Shown: piece after piece, positions 1 to 8,120 of the stretch
Position numbering within the stretch: position 1 is the first letter of the stretch
Layout of the letters: every line of letters begins with the position of its first letter
Assembly (NCBI GenBank): GCA_015062205.1
Contig: SUVB01000030.1
Coordinates: forward strand, 1-43,357
Direction of reading: 5' to 3'
Source of the DNA: Desulfovibrio desulfuricans
GTDB lineage: Bacteria; Desulfobacterota; Desulfovibrionia; Desulfovibrionales; Desulfovibrionaceae
DNA length: 43,357 nt
Notes under the pieces: model-generated
What the model saw: only the letters and a program-made list of their open reading frames with translations
Databases searched by the model: none
Told to the model about the DNA's origin: nothing
Translations under genes and position numbers: made by a program

Positions 1-49
1 CGCAAAACTTTTTTGCAGCGCCGCGTGTTCACCCGGAACGCGAGGAGCG

Positions 50-78
50 GTTATGCCCCTCTTCACGCCGCGCGTCAA
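50..78 (-). promoter_or_regulatory. possible sigma70 promoter reading off the left edge
   Basis: On the minus strand TTGACG (78-73) is followed after 17 bases by CATAAC (55-50). An inverted repeat, CCCGGAAC-AC-GTTCCGGG (93-110), lies just upstream of the -35 and could be an operator. The downstream gene would lie outside the window. The -10 matches consensus at only four of six bases, so this is tentative. Confidence 0.3.
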
Positions 79-207
79 CCCTTTTTTTCACTCCCGGAAC
101 ACGTTCCGGGCAAAGGCTGATCCGCAGCGCGAGATTCCTTTTTACGTCCGCCGGCAGGAATTTGTCAACAACAAAAACCGGGCCGCATGGATGGGGACGA
201 GCCCGCC

Positions 208-369
208 CTATGCCGGGCGCCGCAGATGCCGCACCCCATGCCCCGCCGCGCGCAGAATCGACAGTGCCGTTTCCAGCTGTCCGGCCCTGACCGGAATATA
301 GTCCGTATCAAAGGTGGAAACGGCGAAAATGCTCACCTGCGCCCCCGACAGGGCCGGCAAGGCATCATC
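208..369 (-). pseudogene. 5'-truncated ACT-domain protein remnant
   Basis: Immediately after the mltD stop codon (370-372), and in the same reading frame, 53 more codons stay open before a TAG at 208-210. The peptide includes SGAQVSIFAVSTFDTDYIPV and then LETALSILRAAGH. This matches the C-terminal half of the small ACT-domain proteins (ACT_7/CASTOR-like, usually about 130 residues), whose hallmark is an 'ISVFAISTYDTDYVLV'-like strand followed by a helix and a Gly-His turn. The N-terminal half is missing: upstream lies the LysM end of mltD. No ATG is available in frame; only an internal TTG (360-358) and GTG (336-334) exist. I infer a deletion remnant. A short translated product or a read-through extension of MltD cannot be excluded. 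Confidence 0.6.
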
Positions 370-2046
370 CTACTGCTCCACCACAAGCCGGGCGCCGACG
401 CGCAGGCTCTTTTCGTCCACGCCGTTCCAGCGCTTCAGCTCATCCACGCTGACATTGTGCGCGCGGGCAATGCGCCACAGGCTGTCGTTGGCCTGCACCG
501 TATAGGTAGTTCTGCGCGCCTTTCCGGGCTTGGCCTGCGGGGAGGACGGCGTGACGCCGCCTATTCTGCCGTTCGGGCCGACAGCCGCGCGCCGTTCCGC
601 CGCCGGAGCGCCCTTTGCCCGAGGGACACGCAGCGCAACGCCCGCCCGCAGCGCCCTGGGATCGGCAATGCCGTTATGCTCCTGCAAGTCCCGCACGCTG
701 ATATTGTACTTGCGGGCAATGCCCGCCAGGCTCTCGCCGGGCTGCACGGTGTGAACCGAAGCGCCGCCGGCCGCACGCATCGGGCTTCGGCCCGCAATCT
801 GCGCCGCCCCCCGTCCGTCCCGCGCCCCCCCCGTAAAGCCCTTGTCCACGGCGGCCACGGCCTGGGCGGACATGTTTGCGGAACGCGGCACCAACACGGT
901 TTCCCCGACCTTCAGGCGGGAACAGTCCGGATTGACCGCCCGCAATTGCGCCACGGACACGCCGCAGCGGCGGCTGACCTTATCCCATGAATCCGCATTG
1001 GAGCAGACCTTGCCCGGTTCCCATCCCGCATAAACCGTGCTGCGCGGGGAAGCCAGAAAATCCCTGGCTTCACGCTCGCGCCCGGCGGGCACATAGACAT
1101 AGGTTTCACGGCCTGAGTGCGTGGCACGCCGCTTGTGATGCCTATTCAAGGCGTTAAAGCTCTCCCAGTCCATGCGGCAGGCGTATGCCAGCCCCTGCAG
1201 GTCCGTGCCCGGGCGGGCCGTCAGGCGCACGATCTCCTGCGCGTCCTCGGGACGGATGGGGTCAAAGCCCAGCTGGGGCAGATTGCGCATGATCTTGGAG
1301 ACGGCCATGAAACGCGGCACATACTGCTTGGTCTCCTCGCGCAGCTGCGCCTTGTCGTCCAGCATGTGGTTGCGCGCCTTGATTTCAAAAAAGTTCCGCC
1401 CGCCGGTTCCCTGCCGGGCGCGCCCCATTTTGCCCTCCCCGGCATTATAGGCGGCAATGGCCGTGGGCCAGTCGCCAAACGTATTGTAGAGCTTTTGCAG
1501 ATAGGTGGCCGCAGCCTCGGTGGCCTCGTAGGGATCAAGGCGCTCGTCGGTCCACCAGTCCTGACTCAGCGCGAACTTTTCGCCGGTAAAGGGCATGAAC
1601 TGCCAGGCTCCGGCCGCACCTGCCGGAGACTTGGCGTCCGCGCGGTAGCCGCTTTCCACAATGGCCAGATAGGCCAGTTCCTCAGGCATGCCGCGCGAGC
1701 GGAACACCTTGCGCGAGTAGGACAGATAGCGCTCCGCCCGCTTGGAAAAGACGGACATGGTATTCCGCCCCTGGCGCAGGAAATACTTGTACTGGCGCGC
1801 CACATCCGCCATGCCGTCGCCGGGAATGTTCCGGTCAAGCTGGCCGGAGGACGTCAACGCCGCCATCTCGCCGGGATTCAGGGGCGGGGAACTGTCCGCC
1901 TGCGGCACGGAAAAGGACGGCGAGACGTCTCCCCGCCCCTTCCCCTGCTGTGAAGCGCAGCCCCCTGCAAACAGAAGGCAGCACAGCGCCGCTGTGATGC
2001 AACAGCGCATTGCCAACGGCCTGTTGCGGCACAATGTTTTCATCAT
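370..2046 (-). CDS. mltD: membrane-bound lytic murein transglycosylase D (SLT + three LysM)
   Basis: Cleaves peptidoglycan glycan strands to 1,6-anhydro-muropeptides, probably from the periplasmic face of the outer membrane. The N-terminus is a lipoprotein signal (hydrophobic stretch ending LLFAGGC, Cys near residue 30). A family 1 SLT domain spans roughly residues 95-230, with the catalytic Glu in LAIVESGY and the partner motifs AGAAGAWQFM and AAYNAGEG. Three LysM modules follow, near residues 345-390, 430-475 and 515-558, ending at VGARLVVEQ. The ATG at 2046 is preferred because AGGGG sits 8 bases upstream; the in-frame GTG at 2055 would touch that site. It is transcribed divergently from the methyltransferase. 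The stop codon is followed in frame by an ACT-domain remnant. Confidence 0.9.
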   Translation of the reverse strand: MMKTLCRNRPLAMRCCITAALCCLLFAGGCASQQGKGRGDVSPSFSVPQADSSPPLNPGEMAALTSSGQLDRNIPGDGMADVARQYKYFLRQGRNTMSVFSKRAERYLSYSRKVFRSRGMPEELAYLAIVESGYRADAKSPAGAAGAWQFMPFTGEKFALSQDWWTDERLDPYEATEAAATYLQKLYNTFGDWPTAIAAYNAGEGKMGRARQGTGGRNFFEIKARNHMLDDKAQLREETKQYVPRFMAVSKIMRNLPQLGFDPIRPEDAQEIVRLTARPGTDLQGLAYACRMDWESFNALNRHHKRRATHSGRETYVYVPAGREREARDFLASPRSTVYAGWEPGKVCSNADSWDKVSRRCGVSVAQLRAVNPDCSRLKVGETVLVPRSANMSAQAVAAVDKGFTGGARDGRGAAQIAGRSPMRAAGGASVHTVQPGESLAGIARKYNISVRDLQEHNGIADPRALRAGVALRVPRAKGAPAAERRAAVGPNGRIGGVTPSSPQAKPGKARRTTYTVQANDSLWRIARAHNVSVDELKRWNGVDEKSLRVGARLVVEQ

Positions 2047-2211
2047 GGCACTCACCCCTTTTTCATCCCCGGCTTGCCATCATCCCTGAAGATGCGTACA
2101 CAGCCGCATGAAGCATTCTTTTCCGGAGCGCCGCACAAGCGCCCCCCCCCAACGGACTCCCGCCCGCGTGGACTGCGGCCCCGCGGCGGCCGCAAACCGC
2201 ACGGAGGCGTT

Positions 2212-2997
2212 ATGCCCAATTCCACCGACGAAGCTCTGTTGCCGGGGCTGAAACCCGTACTGGAGCTGCTTGCCGGCGACCCCGGACGCATTGACTGCGT
2301 CTTCTGCAAAAAGGGCCTGCGCAGCCCGGAGGCGCAGCAGGTGCAGGCGCTTTGCCGCCGTCACGGCATACGCTTCACCCTGGTGGAGCAGACCGCCCTT
2401 GACCGCCTGTGCCGCGCCGGCAATGACCGGCAGGGACGCGACGCCGTGGGGCACCAGGGCGTGGCTGCGCGCCTGGCCGCCACGGAATTCTGCAGCCTGC
2501 CCGAACTTCTTGCCGTTGTCGCGCGCGCGCCTCTGCCCATTATCGTCGCCCTGGACCAGGTGCAGGACCCCGGCAATGTCGGCACGCTCTGCCGCACCCT
2601 GTATGCCCTCGGCGGCGCGGGCATCCTGCTGCCGCTGCACAACAGCGCCTTTCTCGGCCCGGCTGCGCGGCGCGCCGCCGCCGGCGCGCTGGAACAGTTG
2701 CCCGTGGCCCGCGTGACCAACCTGGCCCACGCTCTGGACAGTGCGGAGGAAACCGGGCTGACCATCTACGGCGCGGGCGGCGCCGGCAGCCGGGACGCCT
2801 TCGCCTTCCCCATGCGCCTGCCCGCCGTGCTGGTGCTGGGCAACGAAGACAAGGGCCTGCGGCCCGGCGTGGCCAAACGCTGCGCGCACATGTTGCGCAT
2901 CCCCCTGACCCGGCACTTTGATTCGCTCAATGTGGCGCAGGCAGGGGCCATATTGCTGGGCCTGGCCGCGGCTAGGCAGGCCGGGACACCACGCTGA
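2212..2997 (+). CDS. TrmH/SpoU family RNA 2'-O-methyltransferase
   Basis: A 261-residue SPOUT methyltransferase predicted to methylate a ribose 2'-OH in rRNA or tRNA using S-adenosylmethionine. The N-terminal substrate-binding domain (residues 1-80) resembles RlmB (GLKPVLELL, then RIDCVFCKKG). The trefoil-knot domain carries the three SpoU motifs: LDQVQDPGNVGTLCRT, LVLGNEDKGLRPGV and IPLTRHFDSLNVAQAGAI. The ATG at 2212 is chosen because GGAGG lies 6 bases upstream and homology starts there; the frame stays open further upstream without support. The exact target (RlmB-like G2251 or a tRNA position) cannot be read from the sequence. Confidence 0.85.
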   Translation: MPNSTDEALLPGLKPVLELLAGDPGRIDCVFCKKGLRSPEAQQVQALCRRHGIRFTLVEQTALDRLCRAGNDRQGRDAVGHQGVAARLAATEFCSLPELLAVVARAPLPIIVALDQVQDPGNVGTLCRTLYALGGAGILLPLHNSAFLGPAARRAAAGALEQLPVARVTNLAHALDSAEETGLTIYGAGGAGSRDAFAFPMRLPAVLVLGNEDKGLRPGVAKRCAHMLRIPLTRHFDSLNVAQAGAILLGLAAARQAGTPR

Positions 2998-3294
2998 CGT
3001 CGATCTTTCTGCGGCTTTTCCGTCCGCATCCGCCATATTGCGCCATTCATACCGGCATAGCGGCATTACGCAACATAACATCAAAGCATTTTTCGGCATG
3101 TCGGCAAATTTTTCCCTATTTTTTTATTGCAATACATAGTCTGCAATGATGATGCCGAATACAAGCCTATAGTTGTAACAATTTCTAGAATAATTTTAGA
3201 TACATTATACAATTTTATACAATGAACACTCAGTTAGCTGTCGCATACAACATCATTTTAGCAGAAAAAACCAGAGCTATAACATAAAGAAAAA
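2998..3294. other. AT-rich gap between convergent genes
   Basis: From about 3090 to 3294 the sequence turns strongly AT-rich in an otherwise GC-rich window. It includes TATACAAT-TT-TATACAAT near 3207-3224 and several T runs. I find no open frame with a ribosome site and no convincing promoter pair. It separates the convergent methyltransferase gene and fliQ, whose terminator follows. Confidence 0.5.
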
Positions 3295-3330
3295 GAACCG
3301 GCCGGATTCATTACAGAATCCGGCCGGTTC
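3291..3330 (-). terminator. Rho-independent terminator of the flagellar operon
   Basis: A perfect 15-bp stem: GAACCGGCCGGATTC (3295-3309) pairs with 3316-3330 across a 6-base loop (3310-3315). Read on the minus strand it is followed by TTTTTCTTT, so it ends transcripts coming from fliQ. The gap to the fliQ stop is about 38 bases. Confidence 0.88.
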
Positions 3331-3368
3331 AGCAGCGCTTTACGCCGTGCGGCAGCTTGCCGTGCGCG

Positions 3369-3638
3369 TCAGCGTATATACATCGGGATGTTTATGAACA
3401 CATCACGCGTAAACGTGATCATCCGCTCCATAAGCCAGGGCAGGGCCAGGAGCAGCGCGATGAACATGCAGACAATCTTGGGAATGAAGGTCAGCGTCAT
3501 CTCCTGAATCTGCGTTGCCGCCTGAATGATGCTGACCAACACGCCCACGGCCAGCCCCACGCCCAGCATGGGCAGGGCCATCATCAGGCAAAGCTCAATG
3601 GCCTGGCGTCCGAAACCGATGGCAAAATCCGGTGACAT
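3369..3638 (-). CDS. fliQ: flagellar export apparatus protein FliQ
   Basis: An 89-residue inner-membrane subunit of the flagellar type III export gate, which forms a helical complex with FliP and FliR. It has the normal family length, two hydrophobic hairpin helices (about residues 15-38 and 52-75) and the conserved SIIQAATQIQEMTLTFIPK loop between them. It is the last gene of the operon; fliR and flhB, which often follow, are absent and a terminator stands instead. The gap of about 125 bases from fliP is longer than usual for this operon. Confidence 0.93.
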   Translation of the reverse strand: MSPDFAIGFGRQAIELCLMMALPMLGVGLAVGVLVSIIQAATQIQEMTLTFIPKIVCMFIALLLALPWLMERMITFTRDVFINIPMYIR

Positions 3639-3763
3639 GGCTCACTCCCGCAACATGTTGACGACGCAGCCCCCGCCCGCCGGCCTCGCGCAAACGCATG
3701 CAAAGGCAATGCCGCATGCCGCCGGAAGCGGACGGCGGCCCGGCAACGCGCAAGGCGCGGCTG

Positions 3764-4558
3764 TCATAACAGAAAACTGTTCACCAGCGACCCCACCAGC
3801 AGGTTCCAGCCGTCCACCATGACAAAGAGCAGCAACTTGAACGGCATGGAAACCATCATGGGCGGCAGCATCATCATGCCCATGGCCATCAGCACGCTGG
3901 AGATGACCATGTCCAGCACCAGAAACGGAATGTAAATCAGAAATCCGATGGTAAACGCCGTCTTGAGCTCGCTGATGACATAGGCGGCGGCCAGCAGCAT
4001 GGTGGGCACCTCTTCCTTGTTCCTCGGGGCTTCCATCTGGCTGATGGCGTAGAACACGGAGAGGTCCTTCTCCCGCGTATGCTTGAACATGAAGGTGCGC
4101 AGGGGGGCCTGGGCGCGGTCAAGGGCCAGCTTGTAGTCAATCTGCTCCTGCAGATAGGGCTGCAGGGCCTCGTCGTTGATCTGCTTGCCCACGGGAAACA
4201 TGATGACTACCGTCATAAAAATGGCGAGACTGGCAAGAATCTGCGTGGGCGGCAGCTGCTGCACCCCCATAGCCTGGCGCAGGAAGCTGAAAACAATGAT
4301 GATGCGGGTGAAGCTGGTGACCGTAAGCATGATGGCCGGGGCCACCGAAAGCACGGTGAGCAGGAAAAGGATTTCCAGCAGCACCGAGACCTTTTCCGGC
4401 GATTTGGCATTGCCGGTGAGGGTCAGCTGCATGGCGGGCAGATCCAGATCCTGCGCGGCCTGCGCCAGATCCGGCAGGAGAAGCGCCAGCAGGCTAACGG
4501 CCAGCGCTGCGGCGGGCATCCTCCATGATTTCCTGAAAATCGGCACTATCCGGCTCAT
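3764..4558 (-). CDS. fliP: flagellar export apparatus protein FliP
   Basis: The core subunit of the flagellar type III export gate. The 264-residue length is typical. It begins with a cleavable signal-type segment (to about residue 35, ending LAQAAQ). The first membrane helices contain SVAPAIMLTVTSFTRIIIV, followed by the conserved FSFLRQAMGVQQLPPTQIL. A periplasmic loop and the C-terminal helices (VLDMVISSVLMAMGMMMLPP) complete the family pattern. The start overlaps the end of fliO by about 65 bases; an in-frame ATG at 4519 would reduce the overlap but shorten the signal segment. It is transcribed with fliO and fliQ. Confidence 0.93.
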   Translation of the reverse strand: MSRIVPIFRKSWRMPAAALAVSLLALLLPDLAQAAQDLDLPAMQLTLTGNAKSPEKVSVLLEILFLLTVLSVAPAIMLTVTSFTRIIIVFSFLRQAMGVQQLPPTQILASLAIFMTVVIMFPVGKQINDEALQPYLQEQIDYKLALDRAQAPLRTFMFKHTREKDLSVFYAISQMEAPRNKEEVPTMLLAAAYVISELKTAFTIGFLIYIPFLVLDMVISSVLMAMGMMMLPPMMVSMPFKLLLFVMVDGWNLLVGSLVNSFLL

Positions 4559-5081
4559 GCTGTGCCTGCTCCTCGCTCAAGAGAGTAATGCGCTGGTCCG
4601 TGATACCCAGCAGCAGCCGTTTATTCAAAAAACGTACCACCATCAGCCCCTTGCGCGGTCCCAGGGGCAGCTGCGCCTCCATGACCAAGGCGTCGCGCGG
4701 CAGCGAACCGGGGCGCGGCAGAAAGCGGAAACGACCAAAGCGCCGGGCCAGCCACAGTGCAAGACAGAACAGGGCCACCAGCACAAAGAGTATGCCCACG
4801 GCCTGGATATAGCCGCCCCATGTGAAGACGGGGGGCGCAACGGCCGCGGCCTGCCCGGCGGCGTCAACCGCCTGCCCGGCCAACTCGGCGGCCTGCGCCG
4901 ACCCCTGGAGCGCAGCTTCCAGCCCCTGCCGCAGCTGCTGGGCGGCCTGGGCGACGGTCTGCTCCAGTCCCGGCGGCACGGTGGCCTGGGCGGCAGCGCC
5001 GGAAGGCTGCACCGCCCCGCGCACGGCCTGTCCGGAGAATTCTTCCCCGGCAGCCAGCAATGCATATATCGGACTAGCCAA
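4494..5081 (-). CDS. fliO: flagellar biosynthesis protein FliO
   Basis: A 195-residue single-span membrane protein that helps assemble or stabilise the FliP ring. The N-terminal 85 residues are Ala/Gln-rich and variable. One transmembrane helix (AVGILFVLVALFCLALWLA, about residues 93-111) is followed by a basic patch and a C-terminal FliO domain with LMVVRFLNKRLLLGITDQRI. The likely start is TTG at 5081, overlapping the fliN stop by 8 bases, with AAGGGTG nearby on the minus strand; no in-frame ATG exists early in the gene. The identification rests on domain layout and operon position because FliO is poorly conserved. Confidence 0.85.
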   Translation of the reverse strand: MASPIYALLAAGEEFSGQAVRGAVQPSGAAAQATVPPGLEQTVAQAAQQLRQGLEAALQGSAQAAELAGQAVDAAGQAAAVAPPVFTWGGYIQAVGILFVLVALFCLALWLARRFGRFRFLPRPGSLPRDALVMEAQLPLGPRKGLMVVRFLNKRLLLGITDQRITLLSEEQAQHEPDSADFQEIMEDARRSAGR

Positions 5082-5652
5082 GCTGCTTCACCCTTTCAAT
5101 GGGGCTGATGATATCCGTCAGGCGAACGCCGAATTTTTCATTGATGACCACGGCCTCGCCGCGCGCCACCAGCTTGCCGTTGACGAACACTTCCAGTGGT
5201 TCGCCCGCCAGCTTGTTCAGCTCGACAACAGACCCCTGCCCCAGCTGCAGCAGTTCGTTGATGAGCAGGCGGGTGCGTCCCAGCTCGGCGGAAACATCCA
5301 GCGGAATGTCCAGAATAAAGTCCAGTTCCCGCTTGAGCTTGTTGTCCTTGGGCTGGCGGGCCATTTCGGTCATATCCTGAAAGTGGGCGTCTTCGGCCTG
5401 GGCCGTCAGCCCGGCCCCGGAGCCTGCGGCCGCGCCGCCGAAAGCCTCCGGCCCGCTCTTGCTTTCTTCGTCCTGTGCCAGAGCCTCGGCCCACTGGGCC
5501 GCCAGGGCTTCGTCGTCCATGCCGGTCCCGCCGCCCGCAGGGGCCGCGGCCGCAGCCTCGCCGCCGCCGGAATCCGCTCCGGGGGCGTTGCCGTCTTCTT
5601 CCAGTGCGGCAGCCCACTGGGCCGCCAGGGCTTCCTGATCTTCCTGCGACAT
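5074..5652 (-). CDS. fliN: flagellar motor switch protein FliN with duplicated N-terminal motif
   Basis: A C-ring component that controls rotor switching and takes part in export-substrate docking. The C-terminal 80 residues are a typical SpoA/FliN domain (LDIPLDVSAELGRTRLLINE, GSVVELNKLAGEPLEVFVNG, VVINEKFGVRLTDIISP). The N-terminal 110 residues are Ala/Gly/Glu-rich and carry two copies of one motif: EALAAQWAAAL at residues 7-17 (5602-5634) and EALAAQWAEAL at residues 48-58 (5479-5511). FliN of gammaproteobacteria has one related motif (ALADEWAAAL type). At 192 residues it is longer than the usual 110-150. fliM is not adjacent. Confidence 0.9.
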   Translation of the reverse strand: MSQEDQEALAAQWAAALEEDGNAPGADSGGGEAAAAAPAGGGTGMDDEALAAQWAEALAQDEESKSGPEAFGGAAAGSGAGLTAQAEDAHFQDMTEMARQPKDNKLKRELDFILDIPLDVSAELGRTRLLINELLQLGQGSVVELNKLAGEPLEVFVNGKLVARGEAVVINEKFGVRLTDIISPIERVKQLG

Positions 5653-5757
5653 ATGTCACCTCAATTGCTCTGCCCGGCCCGCATCGACCGGAACGGCGGC
5701 GCAACGGACAGCGCCGGGACCGCCCCCCGCCGCCCGTCCGGAACGCGACGCCGCGCG

Positions 5758-6393
5758 CTACTGCACCACAAAATCCGTAAAATAGACGCGGACAATCCGC
5801 TGCGCTCCCAGAATCTGGTTGAGCCGCGCAGCCACTTCGGCCTTCAGCAATACCTTGCCGTCAGGCGACGATATGTCGTCATAGGTCTTGCCTGCCAGCA
5901 ACATGATGACGGCGTCGCGGATGCGGGCGCTGTTGGCCTTGATGGCCGCCGAGACGTCGGCGTTCACTTCCACTTCCATGCCCAGCTTGAGATAGCGCTG
6001 CCCGGACGGGCCGGAAATATTCACCGTCACGGGCGGCAGGGGAAGCACCTGCCCCCCGCTGCGAGGCAGGGATGTTTGCCGTTCTATGCGTCCGCCGCCG
6101 GCCGCTTCTCCCGCAGTTTCTCCGGAAGAAGGCGCCTGACCGGGCGCGGCCGCCCCCCCGCCGCTTTCGCCGGAAGCCGCCGCCGGCTGGGCGCCGGGCG
6201 CTCCTTCCGGAGCGTCCCCGCCCGCAGCGGGCGTGCGCATGAAGAACCACCAGTAGCCTCCCGCGCCGCCGCCGGCCAGCAGGATGAGCAGTATCGCCAG
6301 AATAATGACAATACGCTTGAGCTTCGAGGGCTTTTTGACTTTTTCGCCCTGCCCTTCGGGCAAGGCCTTGGCATCTTTGTCTTTGGCCGCCAT
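5758..6393 (-). CDS. fliL: flagellar basal body-associated protein FliL
   Basis: An inner-membrane protein that surrounds the stator near the basal body. A Lys-rich cytoplasmic N-terminus (residues 1-30) precedes one transmembrane helix (IVIILAILLILLAGGGAGGY). An Ala/Gly/Pro-rich linker and the conserved periplasmic FliL domain follow (VTVNISGPSGQRYLKLGMEV, then LLAGKTYDDISSPDGK and the end RIVRVYFTDFVVQ). The start at 6393 has GGAG about 8 bases upstream; an in-frame GTG at 6423 lacks support. The gene follows yggS by 54 bases and precedes fliN by 105. Confidence 0.88.
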   Translation of the reverse strand: MAAKDKDAKALPEGQGEKVKKPSKLKRIVIILAILLILLAGGGAGGYWWFFMRTPAAGGDAPEGAPGAQPAAASGESGGGAAAPGQAPSSGETAGEAAGGGRIERQTSLPRSGGQVLPLPPVTVNISGPSGQRYLKLGMEVEVNADVSAAIKANSARIRDAVIMLLAGKTYDDISSPDGKVLLKAEVAARLNQILGAQRIVRVYFTDFVVQ

Positions 6394-6447
6394 ACGTTGG
6401 ACTCCGCTGGCCGCAGGGGGCACGCGGATGCGCGCCCTCTGCGGGAT

Positions 6448-7191
6448 TTATGCCGCCGTCGCCCCGCCCCTGGGGGGGCGCGGTCCGAAAATGTCCGTTC
6501 CGATGCGCACCATGGTCGCCCCCTCGGCCACAGCGCCCGCAAAGTCGCCGCTCATCCCCATGGAAAGCTCGGGCAGCGGCAGGCCCAGACGCCCGCGCAA
6601 ATCATCGCGCAGGGCGCGCAGCCGCGCAAAATGGGGCCGGGCCGCATCGCCCGCGTCAAACACCGGGGGCAGGCACATGAGGCCGCGCACCTCCAGATGC
6701 GGACAATGCCCATGCACATAATCGGCCAATTCCGGCAAATCCGCAGGCAGCACGCCGGCTTTTTGCGCCTCTTCGCCCACATTGACCTCGAACAGCACGG
6801 GCTGGCGCGCGTCCAAGGCGGCCATGCGGCGTTCCAGGGCGTCGGCCAGCCTGCGGGAATCCAGCGTATGGATGCAGCAGAAGGCCCCGGCCACCAGAGG
6901 GGCCTTGCGGCTCTGCACATGGCCGATCATATGCCAGCGCACCTGCGCGCAGACAGCGGCGGCCGCCGTATCCGCGGCCAGCTCGTCCCGCTTGCGCAGG
7001 GCCTCCTGCACGTAATTCTCGCCGAAGTCCACCTGCCCGGCCCCGGCCAGGACCGCAACGTCGCCCGCCGGATGCAGTTTGGACACGGCAATGAGCGTCA
7101 CGTCCGACCGGGAACGCCCGGCGGCGGCGCAGGCCGCATCCAGACGCTCAAGGACGCGCGCATAGCGCTCACGCAATGCCGCATCAGCCAT
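6448..7191 (-). CDS. yggS: YggS/PROSC-family PLP homeostasis protein
   Basis: A single-domain alanine-racemase-fold protein that binds pyridoxal phosphate and buffers the cellular PLP pool rather than catalysing racemisation. The PLP-binding lysine lies in LIAVSKLHPAGDV. FGENYVQEALRK, WHMIGHVQSRKAP and the C-terminal LSMGMSGDFAGAVAEGATMV / VRIGTDIFGPR segments match the family. The length of 247 is slightly above the usual 225-235. The start lies only 5 bases after the era stop, so the two are probably translated from one mRNA. Confidence 0.92.
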   Translation of the reverse strand: MADAALRERYARVLERLDAACAAAGRSRSDVTLIAVSKLHPAGDVAVLAGAGQVDFGENYVQEALRKRDELAADTAAAAVCAQVRWHMIGHVQSRKAPLVAGAFCCIHTLDSRRLADALERRMAALDARQPVLFEVNVGEEAQKAGVLPADLPELADYVHGHCPHLEVRGLMCLPPVFDAGDAARPHFARLRALRDDLRGRLGLPLPELSMGMSGDFAGAVAEGATMVRIGTDIFGPRPPRGGATAA

Positions 7192-7196
7192 GTCTA

Positions 7197-8120
7197 CTAC
7201 TCCGCCATCAGGCCCATTTCACGCAGGAATCCGGCGTCTTCGGTCCACTGTTCGCGCACCTTGACCCACAACTCCAGGTGCACCTTGCCGCCCAGCAGTT
7301 CCTGAATGTCCTTGCGGGCCTCCGTGCCGATCTGCTTGATGGCGGCTCCGGCCCGGCCGATGACCATGGCCTTGTGCATGGGCCGCGCCACATAGATGAC
7401 GGCGTGGATGACCGTCTGCCCACGCTCTTCGTCCTCTTCCCAGCTCTCCACGTCCACGGCCACGGAATAGGGAACCTCCTGGCGCAGGTGCAGAAAGAGC
7501 TTCTCGCGCACAATCTCCGCTGCCATGAACCGCAGGGGGGCGGTGGAAATCTGGTCTTCGGGGAATTCCGCCGGGCCTTCGGGCAGCCGGACGCGGATCA
7601 GCTCCGCCAGCTCCGGCAGGCCATCCTTGAGCAGCGCGGATACAGGGAAAATCTCCGCCTTGGGCCACATCTCGTGCAGCCGCGTGAGCAGGGGCAGCAT
7701 GCGGCTCTTGTCGGCAAAGAGGTCAACCTTGTTGACCGCCGCAATCATGGGCCTGGCGTCTTCGGCCAGGGCCTGCGCCACGGGCGCGAGATCGCGCTCC
7801 AGAAATTCAGGGTGGAGGATATAGAGATGGGCGTCCAGCACCGGCATGACCACATCAGCCTGACCAAGGCTCTGCCAGACGGCCTGGATCATGGTCTTGC
7901 TCAGGCGGCCCCGCACCTGGGTCAGGCCCGGCGTATCCATAAATATCATTTGACAGCGCGCATCCGTGCGGATGCCCACAATCTGGTTGCGCGTGGTCTG
8001 CGGCTTGGGCGTGACAATGGTCACCTTCTGCCCCAGCAGCGCGTTGAGCAGGGTGGACTTGCCTGCGTTGGGCGGCCCCATAAGGGCCACACGGCCGCAA
8101 CGGAAGGTGGAATCGGTCAT
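7197..8120 (-). CDS. era: GTPase Era
   Basis: An essential GTPase that binds the 3' end of 16S rRNA and helps mature the 30S subunit. The G-domain motifs are all present: GPPNAGKST (G1), DTPGL (G3), NKVD (G4) and VSALLKDG (G5). The C-terminal KH domain includes [20 protein letters not shown] and [15 protein letters not shown]. The ATG at 8120 has GGGAG 6 bases upstream; the 13 residues in frame before it look like non-coding sequence. It heads the minus-strand group that continues through yggS to the flagellar genes. A 6-bp hairpin (8131-8147) abuts its ribosome site. Confidence 0.95.
   Translation of the reverse strand: MTDSTFRCGRVALMGPPNAGKSTLLNALLGQKVTIVTPKPQTTRNQIVGIRTDARCQMIFMDTPGLTQVRGRLSKTMIQAVWQSLGQADVVMPVLDAHLYILHPEFLERDLAPVAQALAEDARPMIAAVNKVDLFADKSRMLPLLTRLHEMWPKAEIFPVSALLKDGLPELAELIRVRLPEGPAEFPEDQISTAPLRFMAAEIVREKLFLHLRQEVPYSVAVDVESWEEDEERGQTVIHAVIYVARPMHKAMVIGRAGAAIKQIGTEARKDIQELLGGKVHLELWVKVREQWTEDAGFLREMGLMAE

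Noticed and set aside
4822..7305. An 827-codon plus-strand open frame opposite fliO, fliN, fliL and yggS
   Set aside because: It is antisense to well-recognised genes; the composition is Arg/Pro/Ala/His-rich with no domain, as expected from high GC.
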